This document shows, piece by piece, positions 36,474 to 45,882 of a stretch of DNA of 64,000 nucleotides. The stretch is taken from assembly GCF_001942255.1 (NCBI RefSeq), contig NZ_MKKC01000060.1, positions 1 to 64,000 on the forward strand, in the 5' to 3' direction. The translations under genes were made by a program, and so were the position numbers. Position 1 is the first letter of the stretch, and each line of letters begins with the position of its first letter. The notes under the pieces were generated by a model that saw nothing but the letters and a program-made list of their open reading frames with translations, searched no databases and was not told where the DNA came from. Source of the stretch: Nocardiopsis sp. CNR-923 (GTDB lineage Bacteria; Actinomycetota; Actinomycetes; Streptosporangiales; Streptosporangiaceae).

Positions 36474-37324
36474 CCACGACCTCCAGCAACCCCACGCACG
36501 TCGACGCCCCCGCCGCCCAGCCCGAAGCCCGGGTCCGGCTCAGCGCCCGTGGCCTGACGCTCGCCTACGACGACCGCACCATCGTCGACGGTCTGGACGC
36601 CGACGTCGTCGAGGGCACCATCACCTGCGTCATCGGCCCCAACGGGTGCGGCAAGTCCACCATGCTGCGCGCCCTCGGGCGGCTCATGCGCCCCCGCGCG
36701 GGCGTGGTCGAACTCGACGGACGCGACATCCACCGCGCCCCCACCCGGGAGGTCGCCCAGGTCCTGGGCATCCTGCCGCAGCAGCCGACCGCGCCCGACG
36801 GCCTGACCGTCGCCGATCTCGTCGCCCGTGGCCGCCACCCCGCCCAGCGCTGGTACCGGCAGTGGTCGGGGGACGACCACCGCGCCGTCGCCGACGCGCT
36901 GTCCCAGACCGGTCTGCTGGAACTGGCCGACACACCGCTGGACGAACTGTCGGGCGGGCAGCGCCAGCGGGCGTGGATCTCGATGGTGCTGGCGCAGGGC
37001 ACCGACCTGCTGCTGCTGGACGAGCCCACCACCTTCCTGGACCTCGTCCACCAGGTCGACGTGCTGGACCTGGTCCGCGACCTGCACCAGCAGGGCGGGC
37101 GGACGATCGTCATGGTGCTGCACGACCTCAACCTGGCCGCCCGCTACGCCGACACCGTCATCGCCATGCGCGAGGGAAGGGTGGTGGCGTGCGGGCCGCC
37201 CGCCGAGGTGCTGACGCCGGAGCTGCTGGCGGAGGCGTTCGGTCTGGAGGCCGTGGTCGTGGCGGACCCGGTGACCGGCGGGCCGATGGTCGTGCCCGTG
37301 GGGCGGAGCGGCCACGCGTCCTAG
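36470..37324 (+). CDS. Ferric siderophore ABC transporter ATPase (FecE/FepC-like)
   Basis: 284 residues, intact. It shows Walker A G-P-N-G-C-G-K-S near 60, the Q-loop Q-Q-P, signature L-S-G-G-Q-R-Q-R-A-W near 160, Walker B L-L-L-L-D-E-P-T near 183 and the H-loop L-H-D-L. It powers the two FecCD permeases encoded just upstream. TTG 36470 is chosen because it overlaps the permease stop and follows AAAGG; the longer upstream frame is antisense-like. A membrane-associated ATPase on the cytoplasmic face. Confidence 0.92.
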   Translation: MTTTSSNPTHVDAPAAQPEARVRLSARGLTLAYDDRTIVDGLDADVVEGTITCVIGPNGCGKSTMLRALGRLMRPRAGVVELDGRDIHRAPTREVAQVLGILPQQPTAPDGLTVADLVARGRHPAQRWYRQWSGDDHRAVADALSQTGLLELADTPLDELSGGQRQRAWISMVLAQGTDLLLLDEPTTFLDLVHQVDVLDLVRDLHQQGGRTIVMVLHDLNLAARYADTVIAMREGRVVACGPPAEVLTPELLAEAFGLEAVVVADPVTGGPMVVPVGRSGHAS

Positions 37325-37649
37325 GTCGATACACCGGGGCCGGAGCGGAGCGGAGGACGCGCACGGAGAACACGGCCCCCGGGGGTCTGGCGCGGGACGT
37401 CCGGTTGCGCGAGGATCACGTTCGGTGCCGGCCACGAACGCCCGGGCGCCGGTAGCGCCGCCCACACAGGGATGGACGGGTGTTGTCAGGGCGTTCACCC
37501 TGGTTTCACCGTCGCGTGTGGAACCTCGGACAAGGTCGAGACCGGCCGGTGGACTCGCCCACCGGTTGACCAGCTTCGTCCTCCGCGTCGGCCACCGGTT
37601 CCCGCACGGGCGCGGCTCGGAGGAGCAGTCACGATCCCGAGGAGAACGT
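37325..37649. other. Intergenic region upstream of the PhoX-like phosphatase
   Basis: No gene is supported in these 325 bases. The region holds a PHO-box-like direct repeat at 37493-37514 (separate entry) and should contain the phosphatase promoter. No clear hairpin follows the transporter ATPase gene. Confidence 0.45.
37493..37514 (+). promoter_or_regulatory. PHO-box-like direct repeat
   Basis: Two adjacent 11-base units, GTTCACCCTGG and TTTCACCGTCG, follow the PhoP-binding pattern of Streptomyces (GTTCACC repeated every 11 bases). They lie about 135 bases before the phosphatase start, so phosphate starvation control through PhoR-PhoP is plausible. Confidence 0.5.
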
Positions 37650-39669
37650 GTGTCCGAGTCCGCGCCCCGCCGCCGCACCCTGCCGTTGACCGGCCAGGTC
37701 GGAGGCGGGCGTTCCCGCGCCACGTGCAGACTGCGCTGCGGTGACGCCTGCTTCCACCCCGTACCCAACACGAGCGACAACGCCTACTTCGGCGACATCT
37801 TCCAGAACGTGGTCTCCCGGCGCGCCGCGCTCCGGACCAGCGCGGTCACCGCCGCGCCGGCGCCCTCGGATTCGCCGCACTGAGCCCCGCCCATGCCGGC
37901 CGCGCCCGGACCGACCCAAGCGCAACCCCCGCGCCACGTTCCGCGCCGTCGCGCCCAACGGCGACGACCAGGTCACCGTCCCCCGCGGGTACGAGCAGCA
38001 CGTCGTCATCCGGTGGGGCGAGCCGGTCGTCCCCGGCGCGCCGGAGTTCGACATCGCCAACCAGTCCGCCGAGGCCCAGGCGCGGCAGTTCGGCTACAAC
38101 TGCGACTACGTCGGCTTCCACGAGCTCGACGACGACCGCGCCCTGCTGTGGGTGAACCACGAGTACACCAACGAGGACATCATGTTCCCCGGGTACCCCG
38201 GCGGCGACGCGGCCGACCCCGAGCTCATTCGGATCGCCATGGCCGCGCACGGCGGTTCCCTGGTCGAGCTGCGACGGGTGGGCCGCACCGGGCAGTGGCG
38301 GCTCGCCGGGGGCGAGCGCCCCTTCAACCGTCGCGTCACCGCGACCACGCCCTTCCGCATCGCGGGCCCGGCCGCCGGGCACGAGCTGCTGCGCACCGAG
38401 GCCGACCCGGCGGGCGCCGAGGTCCTCGGCATGCTCAACAACTGCTCGGGCGGCATGACACCGTGGGGCACCTTCCTCAGCGGCGAGGAGAACTTCAACC
38501 AGTACTTCAACTCCGCGCCCGGCACCCGGGAGACCGACCGCTACGGGCTGCCCACGGGCGCGTCCGACCGCCGCTGGGACCGGGTGGACGAGCGCTTCGA
38601 CCTGTCCAAGCACCCCAACGAGGCCAACCGGTTCGGCTACGTCGTCGAGATCGACCCGCTCGACCCGGAGTCCGCCCCCGTCAAGCGCACCATGCTCGGC
38701 CGCTTCAAGCACGAGGGCGCCAACACCCGCCTGACCGAGGACGGGCGCGTGGCCGTCTACATGGGCGACGACGAGCGCTTCGACTACATGTACAAGTTCG
38801 TCAGCGACGGCCGCTACGTCGAGGGCTCCCGCCGCCGCAACCTCACCCTCCTCGACTCGGGCACACTGTACGTGGCGCGGTTGGCGGGCGACAGCCCCGC
38901 CGAGGAGATCGACGGCTCCGGCGCGCTGCCCTCCGACGGAGAGTTCGACGGCACCGGCGAGTGGATCCCGCTGTGCAGCGCCACCGAGAGCTTCGTCGAA
39001 GGCTTCAGCGTCGCCGAGGTGCTCGTGCACACCCGTCTGGCCGCCGACGCCGCGGGCGCGACCAAGATGGACCGGCCCGAGGACTTCGAGGCCAGCCCGG
39101 TCACCGGCAAGGTCTACTGCGCGCTGACCAACAACTCCGCCCGCGAGCCAGGCCAGGCCGACGAGCCCAACCCGCGCGGTCCCAACCGCTACGGGCACAT
39201 CCTGGAGATCGTCGAGGCCTGCGACGACGCCGGGGCGACCTCCTTCACCTGGAACGTCCCCATCGTCTGCGGCGACCCCGAGGACGACGACACCTACTTC
39301 GCGGGCTTCGACAAGTCCCGGGTCATGCCGATCTCCGCCCCGGACAACCTCGCCTTCGACGCTCGGGGCAACCTGTGGATCTCCACGGACGGCCAGCCCG
39401 GCAGCCTGGGCCACAACGACGCCCTGCACGTGGTGCCCGTCGAGGGCCGCTTCCGCGGCGAGCTCAAGACCTTCGCCACCGTCCCCGTGGACGCCGAGGC
39501 CTGCGGTCCGTTCGTCACCCCGGACAACAAGACCGTCTTCCTGGCTCCGCAGCATCCCGGAGACGGCGGTTCGTTCGACGCCCCCACCAGCACGTGGCCC
39601 GACGGCGACTTCCCGCGCCCGTCCGTGGTGTGCATCTGGCACTCCCACCGCCGCGACGTCGGCGAGTAG
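37650..39669 (+). CDS. PhoX/DUF839 family alkaline phosphatase, Tat-exported (two frameshifts near the N-terminus)
   Basis: About 673 residues when repaired. GTG 37650 follows GAGGAG. Residues 55-90 contain a Tat signal, S-R-R-A-A-L-R, and after repair A-L-G-F-A-A-L-S-P-A-H-A. The body has PhoX hallmarks: W-V-N-H-E-Y-T-N, N-N-C-S-G-G-M-T-P-W-G-T-F-L-S-G-E-E-N, G-R-F-K-H-E-G-A, Y-M-G-D-D-E-R-F-D-Y-M-Y-K-F, and P-D-N-L-A-F-D-A-R-G-N-L-W-I-S-T-D-G. PhoX enzymes use calcium and iron to release phosphate from organic esters outside the cell. Frames change near 37855 and 37916, each repaired by one base. A PHO-box-like repeat precedes it. Confidence 0.85.
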
Positions 39670-39707
39670 TCCGAACGCCGGGCCCGACCGTCCTCCGCGT
39701 CCCCGCC

Positions 39708-39779
39708 CAGGGCGAAGAACAGCCAGGTCAGCGCGTTCGCCCTGATCTGCGCGGTCCCGCCACCGGGGCGATCGCCCCG
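39708..39779. terminator. Hairpin region after the phosphatase gene
   Basis: CAGGGCGAA (39708-39716) pairs with TTCGCCCTG (39736-39744) across 19 bases. A 16-bp perfect palindrome, CGGGGCGATCGCCCCG, follows at 39764-39779. Together they probably end phosphatase transcription. Confidence 0.4.
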
Positions 39780-39899
39780 TGCCCCGGTCCCGTGCCCCGG
39801 ACCGTCGGCGTCCAGGGCGCGGGGCCGCGCCAGGACGTGTTCCGCGCACACCTACCCTGCCGCGTGACGGGCGGCATCCACGGCGCAACCCCTCGATGA

Positions 39900-40097
39900 G
39901 TGAGCTCGATGTCTGAACTGGTTACGGACATGGCGAAGGGGGTGAGTTCAACCGGGGCGGTGCGCCGTGCGGTGGTGGCCTCCGTCCGGCACGAGGACAC
40001 GCCCTACGACCGGTTGCTCATGGAGGGAGTGCCCAGGGACGAGGCCAGGGCGCGAATCGCTGACGTCATCGACCGCGTCCTGGCCGGGTGGTCCTGA
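39900..40097 (+). CDS. Small hypothetical protein
   Basis: 65 residues from GTG 39900, or 62 from ATG 39909. The product is a charged helical protein with the run D-E-A-R-A-R-I-A-D-V-I-D-R-V-L-A-G-W at its C-terminus. It has no membrane segment or known domain. Third positions are mostly G/C, which supports coding, but the ribosome binding site is weak. It is convergent with the Rph-like gene. Confidence 0.45.
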   Translation: MSSMSELVTDMAKGVSSTGAVRRAVVASVRHEDTPYDRLLMEGVPRDEARARIADVIDRVLAGWS

Positions 40098-40122
40098 CCG
40101 TCCGGTGCGCCGCGCGGCGCGA

Positions 40123-42617
40123 TCACCGACCAGGTCCCTCGGCTTCCTGCGGCCCTCCCCCCGTCCCCTGAGCCTCCTCCGGCGTCACCGTGACCGTGCC
40201 AGCCGTGCCGTCGACCGTGATCATCTGACCGGTCCGGATCGCGCGTGTCGCCTCACGCACACAGATCACGGCGGGGATTCCGTACTCGCGCGCCACCGTG
40301 GGACCGTGCGCGACCGGGGAGCCCGTCTCGGTGACCAGCCCGGCCGCCGTCATGAACAGCGGGGTCCACCCGGGGTCGGTGGTCGGCGCGACGAGGATCT
40401 CCCCGGGCTCGACGCGTGCCCCGGACGGGTCGCGGACCACCCGGGCGCGCCCGGTGGCCCGACCGGCCGCCGCGGGCATCCCCGGCAGCGTCCCCTCCCC
40501 GACCTCCGCGGGCGGCAGGATCGCCTCCACGTCGGTGCCGTCCGACAGCAGCAGAGCCGGGACGCGCGGCCGGCGCACCTCCCGGTCGTGGACGGCCCGC
40601 CGCTCGGTGACGAGGGAACGGTGGTCCACCCCGTCGTGCACGGCCGCGCGCACCTCGTCCAGGACCAGGAACACCACGTCGTCGGCCCGCTCCAGCAGGC
40701 TTCGCCGCACGAGGTCCTCGCCGACGAGCAGGAGTTGGCGGCGCGTCTCGGCGAACGGGATCAGCCAGGAGAACTTGGCGAGCTCACGCGACCCCGTGAG
40801 CTCGCGCGACCGTCGCATGGCGAAGGAGGCGATCCGCCCGCGGACCGGGCGCCGGGCGCGTCCGCGCAGCGACAGTTCGCTGATCGTCCTGCGAGCCCGC
40901 AGCGCCGCCCTGTCGAACCTGCGGTCGGGGGCCTGTTCGGGGTCCTCCACCCGCAGGTAGTTGGCGATGGCGGCGAACAACGGGGAGGGGTGCTCCGCCC
41001 AGCGCGGCGTGCCGATGTCGACCTCTGCCGCGGCGCGGTGGCCGTACACCTGCAGAAAGTCCGCCAGACCGATGTCGGGCAGAGCGCCCCGGAGGTACAT
41101 GTCGCAAAGATCGGCCGGGTGGGTCTCCAGAAAGAGCGCACGGTGCTCGTCCGCGTTCCCGGCCACCCGCCACAGGGCCAGGTCCATCTCCGTGGTGACG
41201 TTGTGCGGCATTCCGCCGAGCACGGCGTCGAGTTCGTCCTCGCTGGCCACGCCGTTGAGTAGGGCCGAGGGCAGCGTGCCGAGGATGATCCCGGCGAAGG
41301 CGGGCCAGATCACCGCCATCATGGGGGCGCCCAGGATGGGGGCGTAGGCGTCCTCGCTGACGAAGGCGAGCCGCTGGGCCGCGGACGCCTCCGCGCCGGG
41401 GTGGGGCTGGTTCCGAAAGACCCGGAGCGCGCGGGTCACCCGGGCCCTGGCCTTGTCCGGACGGGCGATCGTCGCGGCGATGTGCGCCACGGTGGTCGGC
41501 AGGATCCGCGCACCGACCTCAAGGCGGGGCCCAGGGCGAAGGGCGGGCCCGGACGCGGGGGAAACCGCGGGTCCTCCAGGAGGTACTCGATCGAGCGCCT
41601 GACCCGCGGCCCGTAGATCTCCATCGCCCTCGGGAGCAGCCCGCGCACCGGCGCGCTGCGCATGACGTCGGTGAGGTCGAGGTACAGGCGCCCCCCGATG
41701 GGTGTGAGGGCCGATGTCCCCGCGCGTGGGTCGGTGTCGATGCCGTGGAAGGAGCACCACCTCGCCCAGACACGCGTCATGCAGTCCATGCCCATGGGGG
41801 TGAACGGCCGGAGCATGCCCTGCATGTGCCCGGCCTCCAGGTACACGCGCGGCCCCGGCTTCCCGGCGTCCGGGGGCAGGGGGAAGAGAGTGGTGATCGG
41901 CCGGGATTGGAGCAGCCACAGGACTCCGTCCGCGTCGTAGGCCCACTCCACGTCCTGCGGTGATCCGAAGTGCTCGCCCAGGCGCCTGCCCGCCGCGCGC
42001 AGTTCCTCCAGTCGCGCCGCGGTCAGGCAGCCGCCCTCGATCACCGCAGCCGGTTCGCCGTCCACCAGGACGTGGTGGTCGGGGGTGACGCTTCCGTCGA
42101 CCACGGCCGTGCCAGGCCCGCGGGCGGCGTCCACGACCATCCGGGACCGGCCGCCGGTGAGCGGGTCGGCGGTGAACAGGACGCCCGCGACCGTCGCGTC
42201 GACCATGCGCTGCACGACGACCGCCATGCGCGTGTCCGCGCGGTCGACTCCGGCGGCCTCCCGGTAGGCGACCGCGCGCTCGGAATCCAGTGACGCCCAG
42301 CACCGGCGCACCGCCTCGACCAGGGCGTCGGCGCCGCGCACGTCGAGCACGGTGTCCTGCTGCCCGGCGAAACTGGCGTCGGGCAGGTCCTCGGCCGTGG
42401 CGCTGGAGCGCACGGCGACCGGCCCGCCGCCCAGACGCTCGTAGGCGGCGGCGAGATCGTCGGCGGGAACCGTACCGGAGGCGTGCGCCTCCACGGTCAG
42501 GCAGAAGCCCGGCGGCACCCGCTCTCCCGACGCGATCATCTCACCGAGACCGGCGGCCTTGCCGCCCACCGACTCGAACATGCCGGCGTCGATCCGGTCG
42601 AGTCCGATCACGTTCAT
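40123..42617 (-). CDS. rph: Rifampin phosphotransferase-like / PEP-synthase-family enzyme (frameshifted)
   Basis: About 831 residues when repaired. The order matches Rph: an N-terminal ATP-grasp domain (V-G-G-K-A-A-G-L-G-E-M near 18; V-A-V-R-S-S-A-T-A-E-D near 68; V-Q-R-M-V; L-Q-S-R-P-I-T near 240), a large central domain with several hydrophobic helices, and a C-terminal swivelling domain with the phosphohistidine in G-S-P-V-A-H-G-P-T-V-A-R-E-Y-G-I-P-A-V. Rph transfers the beta-phosphate of ATP to rifamycin. Paralogues of unknown substrate exist, so resistance is inferred only. The frame changes near 41526 (one C lost from a C run on the coding strand). ATG 42617 follows GGAGG. Confidence 0.75.
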
Positions 42618-42689
42618 CCCGAAGCCTCCTCGCGCACTCCGCCGGACGCCCGTCGTGGCCGCCGCACCGGTAGCCGCTGTTGAGCAATG

Positions 42690-42718
42690 AACCTACGCCT
42701 GCGCGCCGCACACGTCGA
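42690..42718 (-). promoter_or_regulatory. Candidate promoter of the Rph-like gene
   Basis: On the minus strand, TCGACG (42713-42718) and TAGGTT (42690-42695) are separated by 17 bases, a fair -35/-10 pair for a housekeeping sigma factor. Transcription would begin near 42683, about 66 bases before the ATG. Confidence 0.3.
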
Positions 42719-42814
42719 GGGGTGGGCGACCGCCTGAGCACGGCCTTTGCGACGCCCGTCCAGGCATGGTCGAATCGTGGTGCCCCGTTCGGCCCGAGCG
42801 TGGAAGGACCCTCC

Positions 42815-44037
42815 GTGAACGTTCGCCCCCCGTGGTGGGTGCATCCGGTCAACGCCCTGATCGCCCCGGCGGCCGGGAGGCGGCCACGCTCTCCCGAACG
42901 GTCCTTCGAAGCCGCGATGCGCGCCGCCTCCCGGACCAGCGGGCTTCCCTGGCTCACCGACGAGCCCTTCCTCTCCGACCTGCGGGTCCTGCACGATGCC
43001 TGGCACGAGGTTCCCGACCTCACCCCGATCGGCCGGATCGCCGTCCAGGCCGAGATTCGTCGACACCTGGCGACGCGCCTGCGGATGCTCCACCTGCTCG
43101 ACGTCCACCCGGAGGTCGCCGAAGAGCCGATCGACCGGCCGGTGGTCATCACGGGTCTGCCCAGGACCGGCACCACGTTCGGGCACGGGCTCCTGGCCCA
43201 GCGCGCGGACGTGCGCGCCCCGAGACTGTGGGAACTGTGGAGTCCCGTTCCCGACACCGGCAGGCCGGGGGAGCGCACCCTGAGCCGACGCCGGCGCCTG
43301 GCCGCGGCGCGTACCCGGGTCCGGTCCTTTGACGCGATGATCCCCGGCTTCCAGACCATCCACCCGATGCACCCGCTCGAACCTGAGGAGTGCGTCTTCG
43401 CGCTCCCGCACAGCCTGGGCCACCACGTGCGCGCGCCCGTCCCGGGCTACCGGGCGTGGTTCGAGCGCCGTGACACCGTGCCCGACTACCTCCACCTCAG
43501 ACGCCAACTCCAGGCTCTGCAATGGAGAAGGAAACGGCGGCGCTGGGTGCTCAAGTCACCGTTCCACCTGCTGACCCTGGACGCCCTGCTCACGGTCTTC
43601 CCCGACGCCACGGTGGTGCTGACCGACCGCGACCCGGCGCGCGCCATGGCGTCGTGGGGCAGCCTGGCCGAAGCCGGGATGAGCGCGCACTGCGCCGACG
43701 TGAACCCCCGGTGGATCGGCCGGGAGTGGTTGGAGATCTGGTCACGGGGCGCGGAGCGGGCCAGGGCGGTCCGCCGCGCCCACGACCCCGAACGCTTCCT
43801 CGACATGCCCTACGGCGAGCTGACCGCCGACCCGGTCGGGACGGCCGAACGACTCTGGCGGCGCATGGGCGAGGGCTTCGACGCCGACTGCCGCGCGCGG
43901 GTGCTCGCCTACACCCGGCGCGACCGCAGGAAGGATCCGGGCGGACACCGGTACGGTCTCGACCGCTACGGTCTGGACCCCGACCGGGTGCGCGCCGCGT
44001 TCGGGCCCGACCCGAGGTCGGGGCCGAACGCGGCTGA
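42815..44037 (+). CDS. Sulfotransferase family protein
   Basis: About 407 residues. The PAPS 5'-phosphosulfate loop G-L-P-R-T-G-T-T is at about 114-121 and the 3'-phosphate region W-V-L-K-S-P near 242, followed by D-R-D-P-A and the C-terminal H-R-Y-G-L-D-R-Y-G-L-D-P-D-R-V. The family sulfonates lipids, sugars or small metabolites. GTG 42815 follows GGAAGGA. As given, the frame stays open to 44221, but codon quality is lost after about 44030 while the opposite strand is strongly coding there. I place the true end at 44037, which needs one restored base near 44023; this is less certain than the other repairs. Confidence 0.75.
43998..44030. terminator. Bidirectional hairpin at the sulfotransferase 3' end
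   Basis: CGTTCGGGCCCGACC (43998-44012) and GGTCGGGGCCGAACG (44016-44030) pair over 15 bp with one mismatch and a 3-nt loop. The element lies where the plus-strand sulfotransferase and a minus-strand small gene meet. Confidence 0.5.
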
Positions 44038-44039
44038 GA

Positions 44040-44262
44040 GTCCGCGGCGTACCCGCCCAGCTCGCGGGTGTGGCGGCGAACCCGGCGCCGTCGTGCCGGG
44101 TGCACCTCCTCCAGAGGCACGACGGTGGTGCCCGAGAGCGGTCCGTAGACGAGTCCGGCCAGGTCACCGACCCGCTCGACCTCGCCCTCCGTGCCCGGGG
44201 GCGTCGGGGACAGGTCCTTGACCGCGGTGTCCGGACCGTAGGACTTCCCCCCCCAGGAGCAC
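44040..44262 (-). CDS. Candidate small gene, unidentified
   Basis: About 70 residues. On the minus strand this stretch has an excellent GC-third-position pattern and a protein-like reading: Y-G-P-D-T-A-V-K-D-L-S-P, then V-G-D-L-A-G-L-V-Y-G-P-L-S-G-T-T-V-V-P-L-E-E-V, then H-T-R-E-L-G-G-Y-A-A. No start is available in this frame; GTG 44262 becomes usable if the adjacent run of eight G/C has a length error. No nearby stop is visible in frame either. I see no family match. The end points are estimates. Confidence 0.35.
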
Positions 44263-44271
44263 GACCCGCCC

Positions 44272-44306
44272 GGGGCCCTGCGCCTCCCCGGGGAGCACAG
44301 GGCCCC
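44272..44306 (-). terminator. Terminator of the PNPOx-fold gene
   Basis: GGGGCCCTGCGC (44272-44283) and GCACAGGGCCCC (44295-44306) form a 12-bp stem with one G-T pair, and the loop contains a further self-complementary CCCCGGGG. It is 135 bases past the stop of the minus-strand PNPOx-fold gene. Confidence 0.5.
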
Positions 44307-44440
44307 GGACGGCTCACCGGTGGGGGGATGGGTGGTCTGGTTGCGGGGTTCTGGGGGGTTGGGGATGGGTGCCGTGCCGGTCGGGTCACCACGGAGGGTC
44401 CAGGGCCACCGTTTCCGCCCGGCTTCGCCACAGGGTCTGC

Positions 44441-44950
44441 TCAGGGGTCGAACCGCCATCGGGTGGGGCCGTGCGGCGCGTCGTCGGAGGGGAAGGCGTA
44501 GACCGTCGTGGGGATCACGGTGTACACCGCGTACGGCGGGGGACCGGCGGTCGGCGCCCCCTCCGCTCCGGTCAGCGCCCCGTCACCGGCCTCCGGAGCC
44601 CAGCCGTACCGCTCGGCGTAGGCGTGGGCGACGCGGCGCACGCGGTCGGGGTCCGCCACCCGCTGCGCCGACCCCTCCACCACCAGATCCATGCCGCCCG
44701 CCTGGAAGGCCAGGCTCACCTGGGGCGCCGCCGACAGCAGCCCCGCCTTGACCGTGTTCTCGCCCGAGGCGAACCACGGCTGGCCGGACACCCACACCGC
44801 GAGTACCGGGCGGGTGTGCGGGCGGTGGTCGGCGCGGGGCACCGACAGCCAGTAGGTGCCGGTGTGGCTTTCCAGGAGGGGAAGGGCCTCGGCCCACGAT
44901 CCGGGCACGCCGCCCGTCAGGGCCTCGGCGCGGGGCGTCTGGGGTGTCAC
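44441..44950 (-). CDS. Pyridoxamine 5'-phosphate oxidase-fold protein
   Basis: 169 residues. The split-barrel flavin/F420-binding fold shows T-Y-W-L-S-V, R-P-V-L-A-V-W-V-S-G-Q-P-W-F-A-S-G, the run of small residues before L-A-F-Q-A-G-G-M-D-L-V-V-E-G, and a C-terminal Y-A-V-Y-T-V-I-P-T-T-V-Y-A-F with P-T-R-W-R-F. Relatives reduce or oxidise small molecules with FMN or F420; the substrate is unknown. GTG 44950 is preferred over the long upstream frame because AAGGGA precedes it. Confidence 0.7.
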   Translation of the reverse strand: MTPQTPRAEALTGGVPGSWAEALPLLESHTGTYWLSVPRADHRPHTRPVLAVWVSGQPWFASGENTVKAGLLSAAPQVSLAFQAGGMDLVVEGSAQRVADPDRVRRVAHAYAERYGWAPEAGDGALTGAEGAPTAGPPPYAVYTVIPTTVYAFPSDDAPHGPTRWRFDP

Positions 44951-45068
44951 GGGGCCATCCCTTCGATTGCTCAGGTGTGTGCGGACCACGCTAGACCGGG
45001 GGAGTGACGCCTTCGGGGAACCGCGCGCGGCCAGTCTGAAGGCGTGCGTCCGATGCGCGTGGCCCGCC

Positions 45069-45680
45069 TCACGTGCGCGGCGGGCCGCCGTTCCTGGGGC
45101 CGGCGCGGACGTGCACGCGCTCGCCCTGTCTGCCGAAGAGACTGAGGATTTCGGCGGGGCCCTCACCGTCGGTGCCGAACCAGTGGGGGAGCCGGGTGTC
45201 GAACTCGGCGGCCTCTCCCGAGGTGAGAAGAATGTCGTGGTCGGCCAGAATCAGGCGCACCCGTCCGGAGAGCACGTAGAACCACTCATAGCCCTCGTGC
45301 TCGCGGGGCTCGGGAGCGCTGCGCCGGGCGGGCAGGATTATCTTGAAGGCCTGCAACGGCCCGGGGAAGGCGGTCAGCGGAACCACCGTGCTTCCGTGGA
45401 CGCGCCTCGGCCGGAGCCGCACGCGCGGATCGCCGACCTCGGGCGCGCCGGCCAACTCGTCCAGGGGAACCTGATGGGCCTGGGAGATCGGCAGCAGGAG
45501 TTCGAGGCTGGGGCGGCGCTGGCCCAACTCCAGCCGGGACAGGGTGCTCCGGGAGATACCGGTGAGTTCCGACAGCGCGGCCAACGTCAGACCTCGGTCG
45601 GTGCGCAGCCGACGCAGCCGGGGACCGACCTCGGACAGGCGCGGGTGATGGCGTCGGGATCGTGCACGCCTCCATCCCAC
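45069..45680 (-). CDS. XRE family regulator with C-terminal cupin sensor
   Basis: 203 residues from GTG 45680. The helix-turn-helix is at about 15-70 (V-G-P-R-L-R-R-L-R, then L-T-L-A-A-L-S-E-L-T-G-I-S-R-S-T-L-S-R-L-E). The C-terminal cupin has P-x-E-H-E-G-Y-E-W-F-Y-V-L-S-G-R-V and G-E-A-A-E-F-D-T-R-L-P-H-W-F-G. Such regulators sense small ligands through the cupin. The N-terminus is uncertain: a GTG at 45667 in another frame gives V-H-D-P-D-A-I-T and joins the body if one C is restored near 45647, which fits homologues better. It is divergent from the methyltransferase gene. Confidence 0.8.
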   Translation of the reverse strand: MGWRRARSRRHHPRLSEVGPRLRRLRTDRGLTLAALSELTGISRSTLSRLELGQRRPSLELLLPISQAHQVPLDELAGAPEVGDPRVRLRPRRVHGSTVVPLTAFPGPLQAFKIILPARRSAPEPREHEGYEWFYVLSGRVRLILADHDILLTSGEAAEFDTRLPHWFGTDGEGPAEILSLFGRQGERVHVRAGPRNGGPPRT

Positions 45681-45778
45681 CCGCTCGGCACGGATGTGGC
45701 AAACGCGCGTGCCGTTTCCGGGAAGGCGGGGCGTGGCGGGGCGGGGACGGCGGTTCGGCGGCGCGCGTCCCGGAACCG

Positions 45779-45792
45779 GCAACGGAAGTTGC
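45779..45792. promoter_or_regulatory. Inverted repeat between XRE-cupin and methyltransferase genes
   Basis: GCAAC-GGAA-GTTGC at 45779-45792 is a 14-bp inverted repeat in the divergent interval, about 100 bases from each start. It is a candidate operator for the XRE-cupin protein. Confidence 0.3.
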
Positions 45793-45882
45793 ACCGCTCA
45801 GGAGGCCCGCGCACTCTGGTCCTGTCCTGGCCCCGTCCCCGACGGTCGGGGCGACACCGTGCTCGACGAAGGCAGGCCAGAC

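Noticed and set aside
21324..37324. Interpreting the broken siderophore genes as a decaying, inactive locus
   Set aside because: All breaks are single-base losses repaired by one base at G/C runs, the same pattern occurs in menD and a penicillin-binding protein gene, and all active-site motifs are intact.
42618..42814. Possible rifamycin-associated element before the Rph-like gene
   Set aside because: I looked for the GGGGCTTGC-type 19-bp inverted repeat and found none in the divergent interval.
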